Source of the DNA: JAHEDT01 sp963825615 | GTDB lineage: Bacteria; Desulfobacterota; Desulfuromonadia; Desulfuromonadales; BM103 | NCBI GenBank assembly: GCA_963825615.1 | Contig: CAWGTV010000006.1 | Span: 124,001 to 188,000 of the forward strand | DNA length: 64,000 nt | Direction of reading: 5' to 3' | In this document: piece by piece, positions 8,894 to 18,075 of the stretch | How the letters are laid out: every line of letters begins with the position of its first letter | Position numbering within the stretch: position 1 is the stretch's first letter | Program-made: the position numbers and the translations under genes | The notes under the pieces: generated by a model | Told to the model about the DNA's origin: nothing | Databases searched by the model: none | Seen by the model: only the letters and a program-made list of their open reading frames with translations

Positions 8894-9550
8894 TTATTTT
8901 CGCATGGCTTTATCGACATCCTCCGTCTTGCCGATGAGAATCAGGACATCGCTGTCCTTGATCAGGTAATCCGGCGGCGGCGCGGGGATGAACAGGTCGG
9001 TCAGCACGTCCTTGATGGCGATGACGGTGACATGGAAGTTCTTGCGCAGGTCCAGTTCAACCAGGGTTTTGCCGATGAAATGTTTCGGCGGTTCGGTTTC
9101 TGACAGGGAGTATTCCTCGGCAAGCGGGATAAACTCCATGATGTTGGGGCTCGACATGCTGTGGGCGATCCTGATGGCCATGTCCTTTTCCGGGTAAATG
9201 ACATCGGTCGCACCGACGCGCTCGAGGATGCGCCCGTGATCCTCGCTGATGGCCTTGACCAGGATGCGGCGGACCTTGAGTTCCTTCAGGAACAGCGTAA
9301 TGAGCGTCGACAGATGCGAGCGGTCACCGGTGGAAACGACCACGGCATCGAACTCAGAGACGCCCTGGGCCGCCAGGAATTCCTTGTTCGCCGCGTCACC
9401 GAGGATCGCGTAAGCACAGCTATCCTTGACCGCCTGAATCTTTTCCTTGTCGGAATCGATAGCGACCACCTCGTGCCCGGTGTTATTCAGGGTCGTGACC
9501 ACGTGAAAACCGAAGCTGCCCAGGCCGATGACGCAAAACTTTTTTTTCAT
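8894..9550 (-). CDS. trkA: Trk/Ktr potassium uptake regulatory subunit (RCK)
   Basis: The 218-residue product is a one-unit RCK protein. Residues 1-130 form a Rossmann fold with VIGLGSFGFHV at the start and an acidic residue at the end of the second strand (AIDSDKEKI), which favours NAD(H). A C-terminal RCK_C domain follows (about 140-218, GKTLVELDLRKNFHVTVIAI). It sits on the cytoplasmic face of the channel subunit and gates it in response to nucleotides. It lies 19 bases after trkH. The size is that of KtrA or of a half-length TrkA. Confidence 0.92.
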   Translation of the reverse strand: MKKKFCVIGLGSFGFHVVTTLNNTGHEVVAIDSDKEKIQAVKDSCAYAILGDAANKEFLAAQGVSEFDAVVVSTGDRSHLSTLITLFLKELKVRRILVKAISEDHGRILERVGATDVIYPEKDMAIRIAHSMSSPNIMEFIPLAEEYSLSETEPPKHFIGKTLVELDLRKNFHVTVIAIKDVLTDLFIPAPPPDYLIKDSDVLILIGKTEDVDKAMRK

Positions 9551-9569
9551 AAGACGCTCCCCTAAAGAT

Positions 9570-10952
9570 TTATCCGATCATGATGTTTTCTTCAGCATAT
9601 CGCGGCGCATGGCGCCGGGTTCTTCCCGCAATCGCGAAGGCCATGGTCAGCAGGCCGACCCTGCCGGCAAACATCAGTAGGATGATGATCCACTTGCCCG
9701 ACGCATTCAGCTTGGCCGTTGCCCCGGTCGACAGGCCGACCGTACCGAACGCCGAAAACGCCTCGAAGACATAATTCAGGAACTCACGCGGGCTTTCATG
9801 GTGCAGATCGGGGACCTGGACGACCAGCAGGGCGAACAGGGCGATACTGACCAGGGTGATGGCCAGTAAGACCAGGGCCAGCGCCTTGGTGATAACTTCC
9901 TCGGGGATGGCCCTGCGGAACAGGCTGGTGTGCGGGCTCCCCTTGAGGCGACTGTAGAAAATGGCGAAGAACAGCGCCAGGCTGGTAGTCTTGACGCCGC
10001 CGCCGGCGGAACCGGGGGAGGCACCGACAAACATCAGGAAGATCATAAGGAACAGGGTCGGCACCCGCAGGGCGTTGAAATCGATGCTGTTGAAACCGGC
10101 CGTCCGCGCGGTCACCGATTGGAAGAGCGCAGTCCAGACACTTTCCATGACCGGCATCCCAGCCAAGGCGTCATGGCTTTCCAGCCAGCCGAAGGCAACC
10201 GCGCCATAAACGACCAGGATCGCAGAGGTCACCAGCACGATCTTGGTATGCAGGGACAAGCGGACTTTTTTCACGCGCCCACGGCGGTATGTCAAGCCGT
10301 ACTGCAGCAGTTCCCGGATCACCAGGAAACCGATGCCACCCAGGGTGATTAACCCGATCAGAGTCGTATTGACCAGGGGATTGTCACGGAAACCGACCAT
10401 GCTGTCCGAGAAGAGCGAGAACCCGGCATTGCAAAACGCCGAGATGGAGTGGAAGACGGCACTGTACAGCCCCTGCCACAAGCCGAGCCTGGGGACAAAG
10501 GCGAAAGACAGCAGAACAGCACCGGCGGCTTCAATGACCAACGTCGTTATGAAGATCCCCTTGATCAGCTCGCGCCATGAACTCACGGGCGTATGCATCA
10601 GCGTCTCGTTGATGATCCAGCGTCCGCGCGCACTGACCCCCACACGCAGATAAATGAAGAGGTAGACCGAAAAGGTCATGATCCCCAGGCCGCCGACCTG
10701 GATGAGCAGCAGCAACACCCCCTGCCCGAACAGGCTTAGGCGGGTGCCGGTATCGATGACGCTCAACCCGGTGACACACTGGGCCGAGGTCGCTGTAAAC
10801 AGCGCATCCAGAAAGGATAACGGCTCTGCCGTGGCCGCCAGCGGGGTTGCCAACAGCAGCGCACCGGCCAAGATGGCGGTTGCGTAGTAAGCCATCAGGA
10901 CCTGGGCGGGTGAAAACTTTTTCAAGCGGGTCAAAAGTGCAGGGGAACTCAT
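9570..10952 (-). CDS. trkH: Trk/Ktr potassium uptake channel subunit
   Basis: A 460-residue polytopic membrane protein of the TrkH/KtrB family, built from four M1-pore-M2 repeats. The filter-type segments with key Gly residues are visible, for example QCVTGLSVIDTG (near 60), FCNAGFSLFSD, TARTAGFNSID and FGTVGLSTGAT. The ATG at 10952 is chosen because the upstream lipoprotein gene stops only four bases before it; an upstream in-frame start would overlap that gene. With trkA it forms a complete uptake system. The preceding lipoprotein gene is tightly spaced and probably co-transcribed. Confidence 0.92.
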   Translation of the reverse strand: MSSPALLTRLKKFSPAQVLMAYYATAILAGALLLATPLAATAEPLSFLDALFTATSAQCVTGLSVIDTGTRLSLFGQGVLLLLIQVGGLGIMTFSVYLFIYLRVGVSARGRWIINETLMHTPVSSWRELIKGIFITTLVIEAAGAVLLSFAFVPRLGLWQGLYSAVFHSISAFCNAGFSLFSDSMVGFRDNPLVNTTLIGLITLGGIGFLVIRELLQYGLTYRRGRVKKVRLSLHTKIVLVTSAILVVYGAVAFGWLESHDALAGMPVMESVWTALFQSVTARTAGFNSIDFNALRVPTLFLMIFLMFVGASPGSAGGGVKTTSLALFFAIFYSRLKGSPHTSLFRRAIPEEVITKALALVLLAITLVSIALFALLVVQVPDLHHESPREFLNYVFEAFSAFGTVGLSTGATAKLNASGKWIIILLMFAGRVGLLTMAFAIAGRTRRHAPRYAEENIMIG

Positions 10953-10956
10953 AGGG

Positions 10957-11571
10957 TCACTGGACCTTTGTTTCCAGACCGAAATCTGCACCGGAGAGAA
11001 CCATGTCGCTTTTCAACGCCAACAGGTTGACCTTGTGCCCAAGCACCTCGAATTTTGCCGAAACCATCTTGGACAAGGACGCCTTGGACCGTGCGGTCAT
11101 CGCCTGGGTCTCCTCGGCAAGCAGCATTTGCAGGTCAGAGGTCATGGTTCTGAGCTCTTGGATGGCCTGCTGCACGGAGTTGCTGCCGTGCTGTTCAACC
11201 TCCAGCAAGACCTTGGCCGACCTGTCAAGCAGATTGAGCGCTTCCTGCTGGCGCTGCAGAGCGTGCATGCGCCCGGCATCGTAGATCAGTTGCCGGACCT
11301 CGGTGATCGGCACATCGTAGTACAGCAGGATGCGGGTGGCGTTTTCAGCATCAGCCAGGCTGGCCAGCGCCTCCACGGCATTGCCGGCAGCAAGTTCTTC
11401 TTGGCCGGCCTGCAGCGCGGCCTGGATGCGCCCTCCCGAGTCGCGCAGGTACTCGAAACCGGTTTGCTCAAGGGCCGGGACCCAGGATCCTCTTTCGACA
11501 GCGTCCTCGTGGCAGGCTCCCAGCAGGGCCATCATGCCCAGGATCATCACGTGATAAAGTCTTCGTTGCAT
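10957..11571 (-). CDS. Predicted lipoprotein of unknown function upstream of trkH
   Basis: The 204-residue product starts with a lipoprotein signal: positively charged start, hydrophobic core and the lipobox LLGAC, Cys near residue 20. After that it is mostly helical, Ala/Glu/Leu-rich and coiled-coil-like (QAGQEELAAGNAVEALASL, a TPR-like stretch). No known domain is recognised with confidence. The ATG at 11571 follows AAGGGG at eight bases. It ends four bases before trkH, so it may act with or be co-regulated with potassium uptake; that is only inferred from position. Confidence 0.7.
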   Translation of the reverse strand: MQRRLYHVMILGMMALLGACHEDAVERGSWVPALEQTGFEYLRDSGGRIQAALQAGQEELAAGNAVEALASLADAENATRILLYYDVPITEVRQLIYDAGRMHALQRQQEALNLLDRSAKVLLEVEQHGSNSVQQAIQELRTMTSDLQMLLAEETQAMTARSKASLSKMVSAKFEVLGHKVNLLALKSDMVLSGADFGLETKVQ

Positions 11572-11787
11572 AGTTTGCACCCCTTCGGAACAGATGAATG
11601 CAGTACAGCTGTCTTCAACTTTATATCATTTACGCCAACTCTACAAAAACGTGAAACACCGCAAACGGGAAACCTTGCCAATTTGTAATGTTGCGGAAAG
11701 GCCACGGTAATGAGGGGTGTTTATAATAATCACAAGTTTAGCAGGTCACAAGCGTCGCGCCTTTTCTCAAACCAAAGGACAGCCCCC

Positions 11788-12231
11788 ATGAAAAAGTTAT
11801 CCAAAGCAGTCTGTTCGGTCCTGTTTGCCACATCCATGGCCTTGCCAACCAATGCATTGGCGAATCCGAACCCGGAGTTTGATGAGGCCACCGAGGAGCA
11901 GGTCGCGCAACCTTGCGAAGACGATCAGTACAACACGGCGTTTCTTACAGGTGATTTCGACATGTATTATGCCAAGGCTGAGATGACCGACCAAATCGGC
12001 ACCATGGTCATGTTTCTCAGTGGCCCCGATGGCAAAATCATCAAAGATGCGCAGGTCGTCACCACCATTATTGCTTCCAATGGGACTCAGCAGATGCGCC
12101 GGGCACGCCCCACGAAAGGGGGATACATCATTGAAACCGCGCATTTGTCACCCGGGCAGTATCGGCTGGAAGCTGAAATCATTACGGCCGGACGCTTGTT
12201 GACCGACGAAATCCATTTCCGGAAAGCTTGA
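11788..12231 (+). CDS. Secreted protein of unknown function, first in regulator-protease block
   Basis: A 147-residue protein with a clear signal peptide (MKKLSKAVCSVLFATSMALP ... ALA, cleavage near residue 26). The mature part has an acidic start and a beta-rich body (MVMFLSGPDGKIIKDAQV, LSPGQYRLEAEI) resembling small Ig-like or YtkA/FixH-like periplasmic domains; this is resemblance only. The start at 11788 is chosen because the signal peptide begins there. The next small gene starts with GTG directly after its TGA, so the two are probably translated together, ahead of the response regulator genes. Confidence 0.7.
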   Translation: MKKLSKAVCSVLFATSMALPTNALANPNPEFDEATEEQVAQPCEDDQYNTAFLTGDFDMYYAKAEMTDQIGTMVMFLSGPDGKIIKDAQVVTTIIASNGTQQMRRARPTKGGYIIETAHLSPGQYRLEAEIITAGRLLTDEIHFRKA

Positions 12232-12558
12232 GTGCTGGCCATGATCTGTCAGACTCTTACAACCTGCTGTGTCGAACTCAATATCAATGTCTGCACCGAC
12301 CGCTACCTGACGGAGGTGAGCATTGACGGTGTGTTCAAGGAACAACTCGAGTTCCAGACGGAACACCAGCTGACGCATTGGGCGGGAGCAAATTTTCCCT
12401 TTGCCGGTGGGAACCTCTATGTTCACATCCAGCCGCGGGAGCCGGGTCACAATCAACAGGTCCTCGAACTGGCCGATAAACTCTCCCGTCATGGGTTGAT
12501 GATCGGCATCTCCCGGCGGAGAACGGTTTGCCGATCACAGCACTGGCGTTTACAATAA
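12232..12558 (+). CDS. Hypothetical protein coupled to the preceding secreted protein
   Basis: A 108-residue protein with no recognised domain. It has Cys residues near the start and no signal peptide. The central part (LTEVSIDGVFKEQLEFQTEHQLTH, then NLYVHIQPREP) looks like an alpha/beta fold. The start is either the GTG that touches the upstream stop (TGAGTG) or the ATG three codons on. It ends 43 bases before the response regulator gene in the same direction. Confidence 0.5.
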   Translation: MLAMICQTLTTCCVELNINVCTDRYLTEVSIDGVFKEQLEFQTEHQLTHWAGANFPFAGGNLYVHIQPREPGHNQQVLELADKLSRHGLMIGISRRRTVCRSQHWRLQ

Positions 12559-12601
12559 TCCTGTGAAGCCAATGTTCTCTGGACATCTTTGGAGTCGTAA
12601 C

Positions 12602-13282
12602 ATGCGCATTCTGTTAATCGAAGATGATGCCGATACAGCGGCATATCTGGCCAAAGGGCTCGATGAGTCAGGGCATGCCGTGCACGTAGCGCACAACGGT
12701 CGGGACGGGCTGTTCATGGCCCTCGATCAACCTCACGAGGTGCTGGTCGTCGATCGCATGCTGCCCGGCATGGACGGACTGGCGGTTATCCGCGCCCTGC
12801 GCACCTCGGGCAACCAGACCCCAGCACTCATTCTCAGCGCCCTCGGCGAAGTCGATGCGCGGGTCGAGGGGCTGCGCGCCGGGGGGGATGACTATCTGGT
12901 AAAACCTTTCGCTTTCTCGGAGCTGCTCGCACGGCTCGAAGCCCTCGTCCGGCGCACGGCGACTGCTACCGAGCAGACGACCCATCTCAAGGTCGGCGAT
13001 CTCGAGATGGACCTGCTCTCCCGCGAGGTCAAGCGCGACGGCCAGCACATCGATCTACAGCCGCGGGAGTTCCGTCTCCTCGAGTTTCTCATGCGCAATA
13101 GCGGCCAGGTGGTCACCAGGACCATGCTGCTGGAAAACGTCTGGGACTACAATTTCGACCCCCAGACCAACGTCATCGACGTGCATATCAGCCGGCTGCG
13201 CGGCAAGATCGACAAGCAATTCGACCAACCCATGCTGCACACCATCCGCGGTGCCGGGTATGCTCTCCGTGCAAACGACTAA
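12602..13282 (+). CDS. OmpR/CusR-type response regulator
   Basis: A 226-residue two-domain regulator. The receiver (1-115) has the acidic pocket IEDDAD, the phosphorylated Asp in LVVDRMLPGMDG (near 51), the conserved Ser/Thr region ALILSALGE, and the Lys in DDYLVKPFAF. The C-terminal winged helix (130-225) has the OmpR motifs LQPREFRLLEFLMRN and VIDVHISRLRGKID. The ATG at 12602 starts the canonical MRILLIEDD. It overlaps the start of the sensor kinase gene, so the two are coupled. By similarity of layout it resembles copper or envelope-stress systems, but the signal is unknown. Confidence 0.92.
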   Translation: MRILLIEDDADTAAYLAKGLDESGHAVHVAHNGRDGLFMALDQPHEVLVVDRMLPGMDGLAVIRALRTSGNQTPALILSALGEVDARVEGLRAGGDDYLVKPFAFSELLARLEALVRRTATATEQTTHLKVGDLEMDLLSREVKRDGQHIDLQPREFRLLEFLMRNSGQVVTRTMLLENVWDYNFDPQTNVIDVHISRLRGKIDKQFDQPMLHTIRGAGYALRAND

Positions 13283-14645
13283 ACTTTTCAAGAGCTCGAC
13301 CTTCCGGCTGGCCCTGATTTACATGGCCCTGTTCGGCTTGTCGGTGCTGTTGCTGCTCGGCTTCATCTACTGGTCCACCGCCGGCTACATGCTGCGCCAA
13401 ACCGAGGCCACCATCGAAGCTGAAATCACCGGGCTTGCCGAGCGTTACGATTTATCGGGGTTGCCCGGCCTGAGCAAGGTGCTCAGAGAACGCCTGGCCC
13501 GCCAGAAAACCACGACCTCTATCTACCTGTTGACCGATCCGCAGTTCAAGCCGATCATCGGCAATCTCACTCAATGGCCGTCAGAACAGCCCTCGGAACA
13601 GGGGTGGATGTCGTTTGCCATCGATAGCGGAGCCGGAGACGATGCCGACCATCACAAGGGGCTGGCGCGCGTCTTCCTGCTACGCGGCGATTTTCACCTG
13701 CTGGTCGGCCGCGATGTCCACGATCTTGAGGAAATCCAACGGCTGATCCGTGAGGCCTTGTTCTGGGGCATTCTGATCACCATCGTCCTGGCCCTAGCCG
13801 GCGGCGTGATGATGAGCCGCACCGTGATGCACCGTATTGAAGTAATCAATGCCACCTGCCGGCAGATCATGCATGGCGACTTGGCCAAGCGCATACCACG
13901 CACCGGGGGAGATGATGATTTCGACCGGCTGGTCGACATGCTCAACCGCATGCTCGACCAGATCGAGGAACTGTTGCTGGGGGTCAAGCAGGTTACCAAC
14001 AACATAGCCCACGACCTGAGAACTCCCTTGACCCGTCTGCGCCGGCGCCTCGACATGCTGCGACAGAACGATAATTCGATAGCGAACCATGATGATTTGC
14101 TCGATCAGGCCATCGGTGAAGCCGACGGTCTGCTGACGACCTTCAAAGCCCTGCTGCGCATCAGCGAGGTTGAATCCGGGGCACGCCGGGGTGATTTCAA
14201 GGACGTCGACATGACCGCGCTACTGCACGACCTGATGGAACTCTACGCGCCATTAAGCGAGGAAAAAGGCCAGTCGTTCTTCGCCGAGGTGGGCCCTTCC
14301 AGGCCGATCCAGGGTGACCGGGACCTGCTCTTTCAGGCCTTTGCCAACGTTCTGGACAACGCCATCAAGTACACTCCGGCATCGGGAACCATCCGACTGG
14401 ACATCCACGACCAGGCGGAGCAGTTGCAGATCGCCATCGGCGACGATGGTCCGGGCATTCCTTGCGAAGCCTGGGAGAAAATCTTTGAACGGTTTTTCCG
14501 CCTCGAGGAGAGCCGCTCCTCACCCGGCAACGGGCTAGGCCTGAGCCTGGTCGCGGCCATCGTCAATCTACATCATGGTCGAATCGAACTGGCAGACAAC
14601 CACCCCGGGCTCAATTTTACCATCACCCTGCCGCGATCGCCCTGA
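13260..14645 (+). CDS. HAMP-containing sensor histidine kinase
   Basis: A 461-residue membrane kinase. A first helix lies near 20-42, a periplasmic sensor of about 120 residues, and a second helix near 165-185. HAMP follows (about 185-240), then the dimerisation/His box NNIAHDLRTPLTRLRRR (near 250). The ATPase domain has the N box NVLDNAIKYT, the G1 box GDDGPGIP and the G2 box GNGLGLSLV. The start is within the end of the regulator gene; ATG at 13260 is chosen, but the GTG codons at 13251 and 13269 are possible. It should phosphorylate the regulator encoded just upstream. Confidence 0.92.
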   Translation: MLSVQTTKLFKSSTFRLALIYMALFGLSVLLLLGFIYWSTAGYMLRQTEATIEAEITGLAERYDLSGLPGLSKVLRERLARQKTTTSIYLLTDPQFKPIIGNLTQWPSEQPSEQGWMSFAIDSGAGDDADHHKGLARVFLLRGDFHLLVGRDVHDLEEIQRLIREALFWGILITIVLALAGGVMMSRTVMHRIEVINATCRQIMHGDLAKRIPRTGGDDDFDRLVDMLNRMLDQIEELLLGVKQVTNNIAHDLRTPLTRLRRRLDMLRQNDNSIANHDDLLDQAIGEADGLLTTFKALLRISEVESGARRGDFKDVDMTALLHDLMELYAPLSEEKGQSFFAEVGPSRPIQGDRDLLFQAFANVLDNAIKYTPASGTIRLDIHDQAEQLQIAIGDDGPGIPCEAWEKIFERFFRLEESRSSPGNGLGLSLVAAIVNLHHGRIELADNHPGLNFTITLPRSP

Positions 14646-14705
14646 ACTACCGCGAATAAGGCAAGCTCTCATAACCCTAACCTGATTACGCATATGGAGG
14701 ATCAC

Positions 14706-16094
14706 ATGATGAACCGTTTCACCCCGGTTACGTTTCTGGCCCTGGGACTTTTTCTGGCCCTGAATGTTTGTGCCGTTGCCGCAGGGTTGCCCGATTTTGT
14801 CGAGCTTGCGCAACAGAACAAGCCGGCCGTCGTCAACATCAGCACGGCCAAGACCGTCACGCAAAAGCAAATGCCTCATATGGGCCCCGGCAACAGCCCG
14901 TTTGATGAGTTCTTCGACCGCTTCTTCAACGGGCAGCCCGGGCAACAGCACAAACAACGCTCCCTGGGATCAGGCTTCTTCATCTCCAAGGACGGTTACA
15001 TCCTCACCAATGAACATGTCGTTGATGGCGCGGATGAAATCAATGTCAAGCTCAGTGATGGCCGGACGTTTTTGGCAACCATCAAGGGCGCAGACCAGAA
15101 GCTTGACCTGGCGCTGCTTAAAGTCGAAGCCGATGAGTCGCTTCCCGTTGTAGAACTCGGTGACAGCGATAATCTCAGGGTCGGCGAATGGGTGATGGCC
15201 ATCGGCAACCCCTTCGGCCTGGAGCAGACGGTCACCGCCGGAATCGTCTCGGCCAAGGGGCGGGTTATCGGGGCAGGCCCCTACGATGATTTCATTCAGA
15301 CCGACGCATCGATCAATCCGGGAAATTCCGGAGGGCCACTTTTTAATGCCAGTGGTCAGGTGATCGGCATCAACACCGCGATCGTCGCCAGCGGACAGGG
15401 GATCGGCTTCGCCATCCCGATCAATGCCGTCAAGGGCATTCTGGAACAGCTGCGCACCGACGGACGGGTGACCCGGGGCTGGCTCGGCGTCTCCGTGCAG
15501 CAGATGACGCCGGAGCTGGCCGAAAGTTTCGGCCTCGAGCAGGAGCACGGGGCGCTGGTCGCCGAAGTCATCAAGGGTTCGCCGGCCGAGGGGGCAGGCC
15601 TCAAACGCGGCGATGTCATCCTGACCTTCAATGGCCATGACATCAAGGATATGCGTGACTTGCCGCGCCTGGTGGCGGCAGCCCCGGTCAACGAAACGGC
15701 CAAGTTACAGATCCTGCGCGACGGCAAGACCCGCGAGGTCAAAATAACCATCGGCAAACTGGCAGAAACAGAGAATGAGAGCCAGGTCGCTGCCGTCAGC
15801 GGCAATTATGACAAACTGGGGTTGGCACTCGAGGAGCTCGACAGCGCCACGGCGCAGAAGCTTGGGCTTGACACGACCGCAGGCGTGCTGGTCACGGCAA
15901 TCAAACCGGCAAGTCCGGCCGAGGAAGCGGGGCTGCATCCCGGCGATGTGATTCTGGAAGTCAACGGTAAATCGACAGCAAATCTGCCGGCCTTTCGTGC
16001 CGCAACGGAACAGGTGTCCAAAGCTGCGATCCTGAGACTGCTGATCAAGCGCCAGGACAATGAATTGTACGTCGCCCTGAAGATAAATGAATAG
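14706..16094 (+). CDS. degP: Deg/HtrA-family periplasmic serine protease
   Basis: A 462-residue protease/chaperone for misfolded envelope proteins. The signal peptide covers residues 1-27. The trypsin-like domain has the triad His in NEHVVDGADE, Asp in LDLALLKV and Ser in GNSGGPLF. Two PDZ domains follow (about 265-350 and 370-455), with RGWLGVSVQQMTPELA at the start of the first. The ATG at 14706 follows GGAGG at the proper distance; an in-frame start four codons upstream would place GGAGG inside the gene. It follows the two-component pair by about 60 bases and is a likely target of it. A DegQ or MucD name would fit as well. Confidence 0.93.
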   Translation: MMNRFTPVTFLALGLFLALNVCAVAAGLPDFVELAQQNKPAVVNISTAKTVTQKQMPHMGPGNSPFDEFFDRFFNGQPGQQHKQRSLGSGFFISKDGYILTNEHVVDGADEINVKLSDGRTFLATIKGADQKLDLALLKVEADESLPVVELGDSDNLRVGEWVMAIGNPFGLEQTVTAGIVSAKGRVIGAGPYDDFIQTDASINPGNSGGPLFNASGQVIGINTAIVASGQGIGFAIPINAVKGILEQLRTDGRVTRGWLGVSVQQMTPELAESFGLEQEHGALVAEVIKGSPAEGAGLKRGDVILTFNGHDIKDMRDLPRLVAAAPVNETAKLQILRDGKTREVKITIGKLAETENESQVAAVSGNYDKLGLALEELDSATAQKLGLDTTAGVLVTAIKPASPAEEAGLHPGDVILEVNGKSTANLPAFRAATEQVSKAAILRLLIKRQDNELYVALKINE

Positions 16095-16121
16095 AACGCC
16101 ACGCAGTTGATGACCATAACT

Positions 16122-16164
16122 GTACGTCCCGGCAGATCGTACTGCCGGGACGTACGGTTTCTTG
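16122..16164 (+). terminator. Strong hairpin terminator after degP
   Basis: A perfect 14-pair stem, GTACGTCCCGGCAG with CTGCCGGGACGTAC, encloses a 6-base loop and is followed by GGTTTCTT. It lies 27 bases after the degP stop and marks a clean end of the regulator-protease unit. Confidence 0.8.
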
Positions 16165-16577
16165 GGTACAACGAACGATATGACTGCATTTGTGTTCTGT
16201 GTTTATTATAGGTGTATCAAATATTCTGAGGACTTACAGAAATGCATTGCAGAATACGAATAAGAAGCCCCAAGATAAGAACTCCCCAATCCAGAAAAAC
16301 CGAAAGGGGCTTATTTTTTTTTGGAATGGTTGTTTTTAAGAAAGATTAAAGAGGGTGTAACGAGGTGAACAGCTGTTCAATACTCACTGTTTCTTGAACA
16401 TAAACAAAAGAAGTTGAATGCCTGCAATGATAATTAAACCATACAGAATTGTCAGTACTAGAATTTCCATATTTTCATTCATTTTCCGGAGACTTACTAA
16501 AACATTAACAGATTAAGAATTACCAAAAAATCAACCCACGGCCGTTGAGGTCGAGAGCGTAATGGCCATTGTGCCTC
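16165..16577. other. AT-rich gene-free stretch with a second terminator and a possible broken micro-gene
   Basis: A second terminator lies at 16,265-16,322 (AAGCCCC ... GGGGCTT plus nine T), about 110 bases beyond the degP terminator. This leaves room for a small RNA between about 16,205 and 16,322; a TATTAT at about 16,204 could be its -10. On the minus strand near 16,384-16,483 a 32-residue hydrophobic peptide would be readable if one base were removed from the CCC at 16,439-16,441; as given, the frame is broken. Confidence 0.35.
16265..16322 (+). terminator. Terminator-like hairpin with a nine-T tail
   Basis: AAGCCCC at 16,265-16,271 pairs with GGGGCTT at 16,306-16,312 around a long loop, followed by A and nine T. 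There is no plus-strand gene between this and the degP terminator, so it may end a small RNA. Confidence 0.5.
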
Positions 16578-16967
16578 TTATATGACGGGTAAACTCCTAT
16601 AAGATTGGCGTTCAGTGAATCGCTCAATAAAAGTCGAGAGTTTATTATGTTGCTCGATGCTGAGTGATCCGAAGCAGAGACTTCTTCTACGAAGTGGGAC
16701 GAGGCCGTCACGCAATCGATAATCAGAAACCTTTTTCACCGGCAGATCGCTGACGATCAATTCATATTCATGATATAGATTGATTGGAGGAATTTTCGAG
16801 GTTTTGATTTTTTTACCGAGATAACGGAAAGAGAGCCCCCCTTCGCAAATATCAATAATATGATGTGGAAAAATCTCAGAATCTAAGGGAAGGTGAATTA
16901 AGGCGCGTTCTTTTGCCTTGAACCGTTCGTATCCCCTAACCTGTTGATGACTTGAATGGGTTTCCAT
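16578..16967 (-). CDS. PilZ-domain protein, probable c-di-GMP receptor
   Basis: A 129-residue single-domain protein. Near residue 14 it has YERFKAKERA, matching the RxxxR arm of PilZ, and near residue 40 DICEGGLSFRYLG, which is the D/NxSxxG motif with Ser replaced by Cys. The rest follows the PilZ beta barrel and ends with an amphipathic stretch (SIEQHNKLSTFIERF). Such proteins bind c-di-GMP and alter motility or envelope functions. A GAGGTG lies ahead of the start. The Ser-to-Cys change may weaken binding. It stands alone, with divergent or unrelated neighbours. Confidence 0.78.
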   Translation of the reverse strand: METHSSHQQVRGYERFKAKERALIHLPLDSEIFPHHIIDICEGGLSFRYLGKKIKTSKIPPINLYHEYELIVSDLPVKKVSDYRLRDGLVPLRRRSLCFGSLSIEQHNKLSTFIERFTERQSYRSLPVI

Positions 16968-17626
16968 TTAACACCTCTGCATCGAAAAGAATAATATTGG
17001 TTTTCAATAGATATTCTTAAATTAACGGATGTTACGAGTATATTGGGTCGCTTTATAGAAATAAACGTGGAGACTCGCAAATTTTAGATGGAGGTATCAC
17101 GATATAACACTGTGCTATGACACACTTCAACGTTCTAGGCCCTGAATACTATACCAATCGATCATATCGACTTTACGGGTTAAACAATCGCCTAAATATA
17201 CCTATAAATGACACACAATGTCTTGCCTCAGAAGTCGAGATTCTTAGGAAATTCGGGGAGTTATGGGGTAGCCTGGAGAAAGTCGATTATATTTCAAGTA
17301 TGTGGTTTTGACGCCTGCTATGGTAGGTAGGATAGTTGACCTAACAAAACAATTGCGCCTCACCTTTGTTTGTTTATTCTCGTCAACATTTCTATTATTG
17401 CGTGGTTGCGTATGGAGTACAGAATAAAAATATTTGCTGATTTTGACGACTGATGAACTGCTTGCTCACTCCACTACATTTTTTTATATGGGGATGCTCG
17501 GTTGCTTTTCTTTATTCAATTCAGAAGGTTTTTACGACATTCCCATATTTCCTGTCGGTAGGATTGTTCTGGAAGTTGATGATTTGCTCTAAAGACTATT
17601 TATTCTTGTCGCGTAATTCCAGCAAT
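16968..17626. other. AT-rich stretch without a convincing gene
   Basis: Two short open frames on the plus strand (17,117-17,311, 64 codons; 17,453-17,650, 65 codons) have no ribosome site, no recognisable domain and codon use typical of random AT-rich sequence. I see no hairpin with a T-run. It may hold the promoter of the minus-strand PilZ gene ending at 16,578. Confidence 0.4.
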
Positions 17627-17980
17627 CTAAGAATCCAATCGCGCCATTAATCCTTCCTGACAGCCGCTTAAAGTGAGATATAACTCTTCGCCTTTCAAAA
17701 TCTTTAGGATATAGATGCCCATTCCTGATTTCATTATATGGTTAAGACGCAGGGCCCCCTTTTTAGACCATTGCACCCTCCCTTCTATCAGAATTATTTC
17801 TCCTCTGCGTGTTGTAAGTTCACAATTTAGTACAACGCCAGATTTGTAGACTATTCGTGATTCCACGAAGAAGCCTTGAGATGAGACATCGCTCAAATAG
17901 CCGATGTGTTCTAGCTTGTCGTGTCCGAACTTGACTGCTAGGCGTTTTTTATTACGTTGTTCCAGTCTTGAGTCTGACAC
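17627..17980 (-). CDS. Second PilZ-domain protein
   Basis: A 117-residue protein with both c-di-GMP motifs: RNKKRLAVKFG near residue 9 (the RxxxR arm) and DVSSQGFFVES near residue 31 (full DxSxxG). Later PilZ strands are visible (GEIILIEGRVQWSKK, SGMGIYILKI). It should bind c-di-GMP better than the PilZ protein 700 bases downstream, whose motif is altered. No partner domain is attached. Confidence 0.82.
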   Translation of the reverse strand: MSDSRLEQRNKKRLAVKFGHDKLEHIGYLSDVSSQGFFVESRIVYKSGVVLNCELTTRRGEIILIEGRVQWSKKGALRLNHIMKSGMGIYILKILKGEELYLTLSGCQEGLMARLDS

Positions 17981-18075
17981 GTTTCAATTCCAATCAATGT
18001 ATAAATTCTGTCTCAACAACCATAATTTATATAGACGCCACGTTTATGACCCTGGCGCTTTTGACGTTAGACAAT

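Noticed and set aside
17117..17311. 64-codon plus-strand frame in the AT-rich gap
   Set aside because: No ribosome site at a suitable distance, no domain, no neighbours; could be chance in AT-rich DNA.
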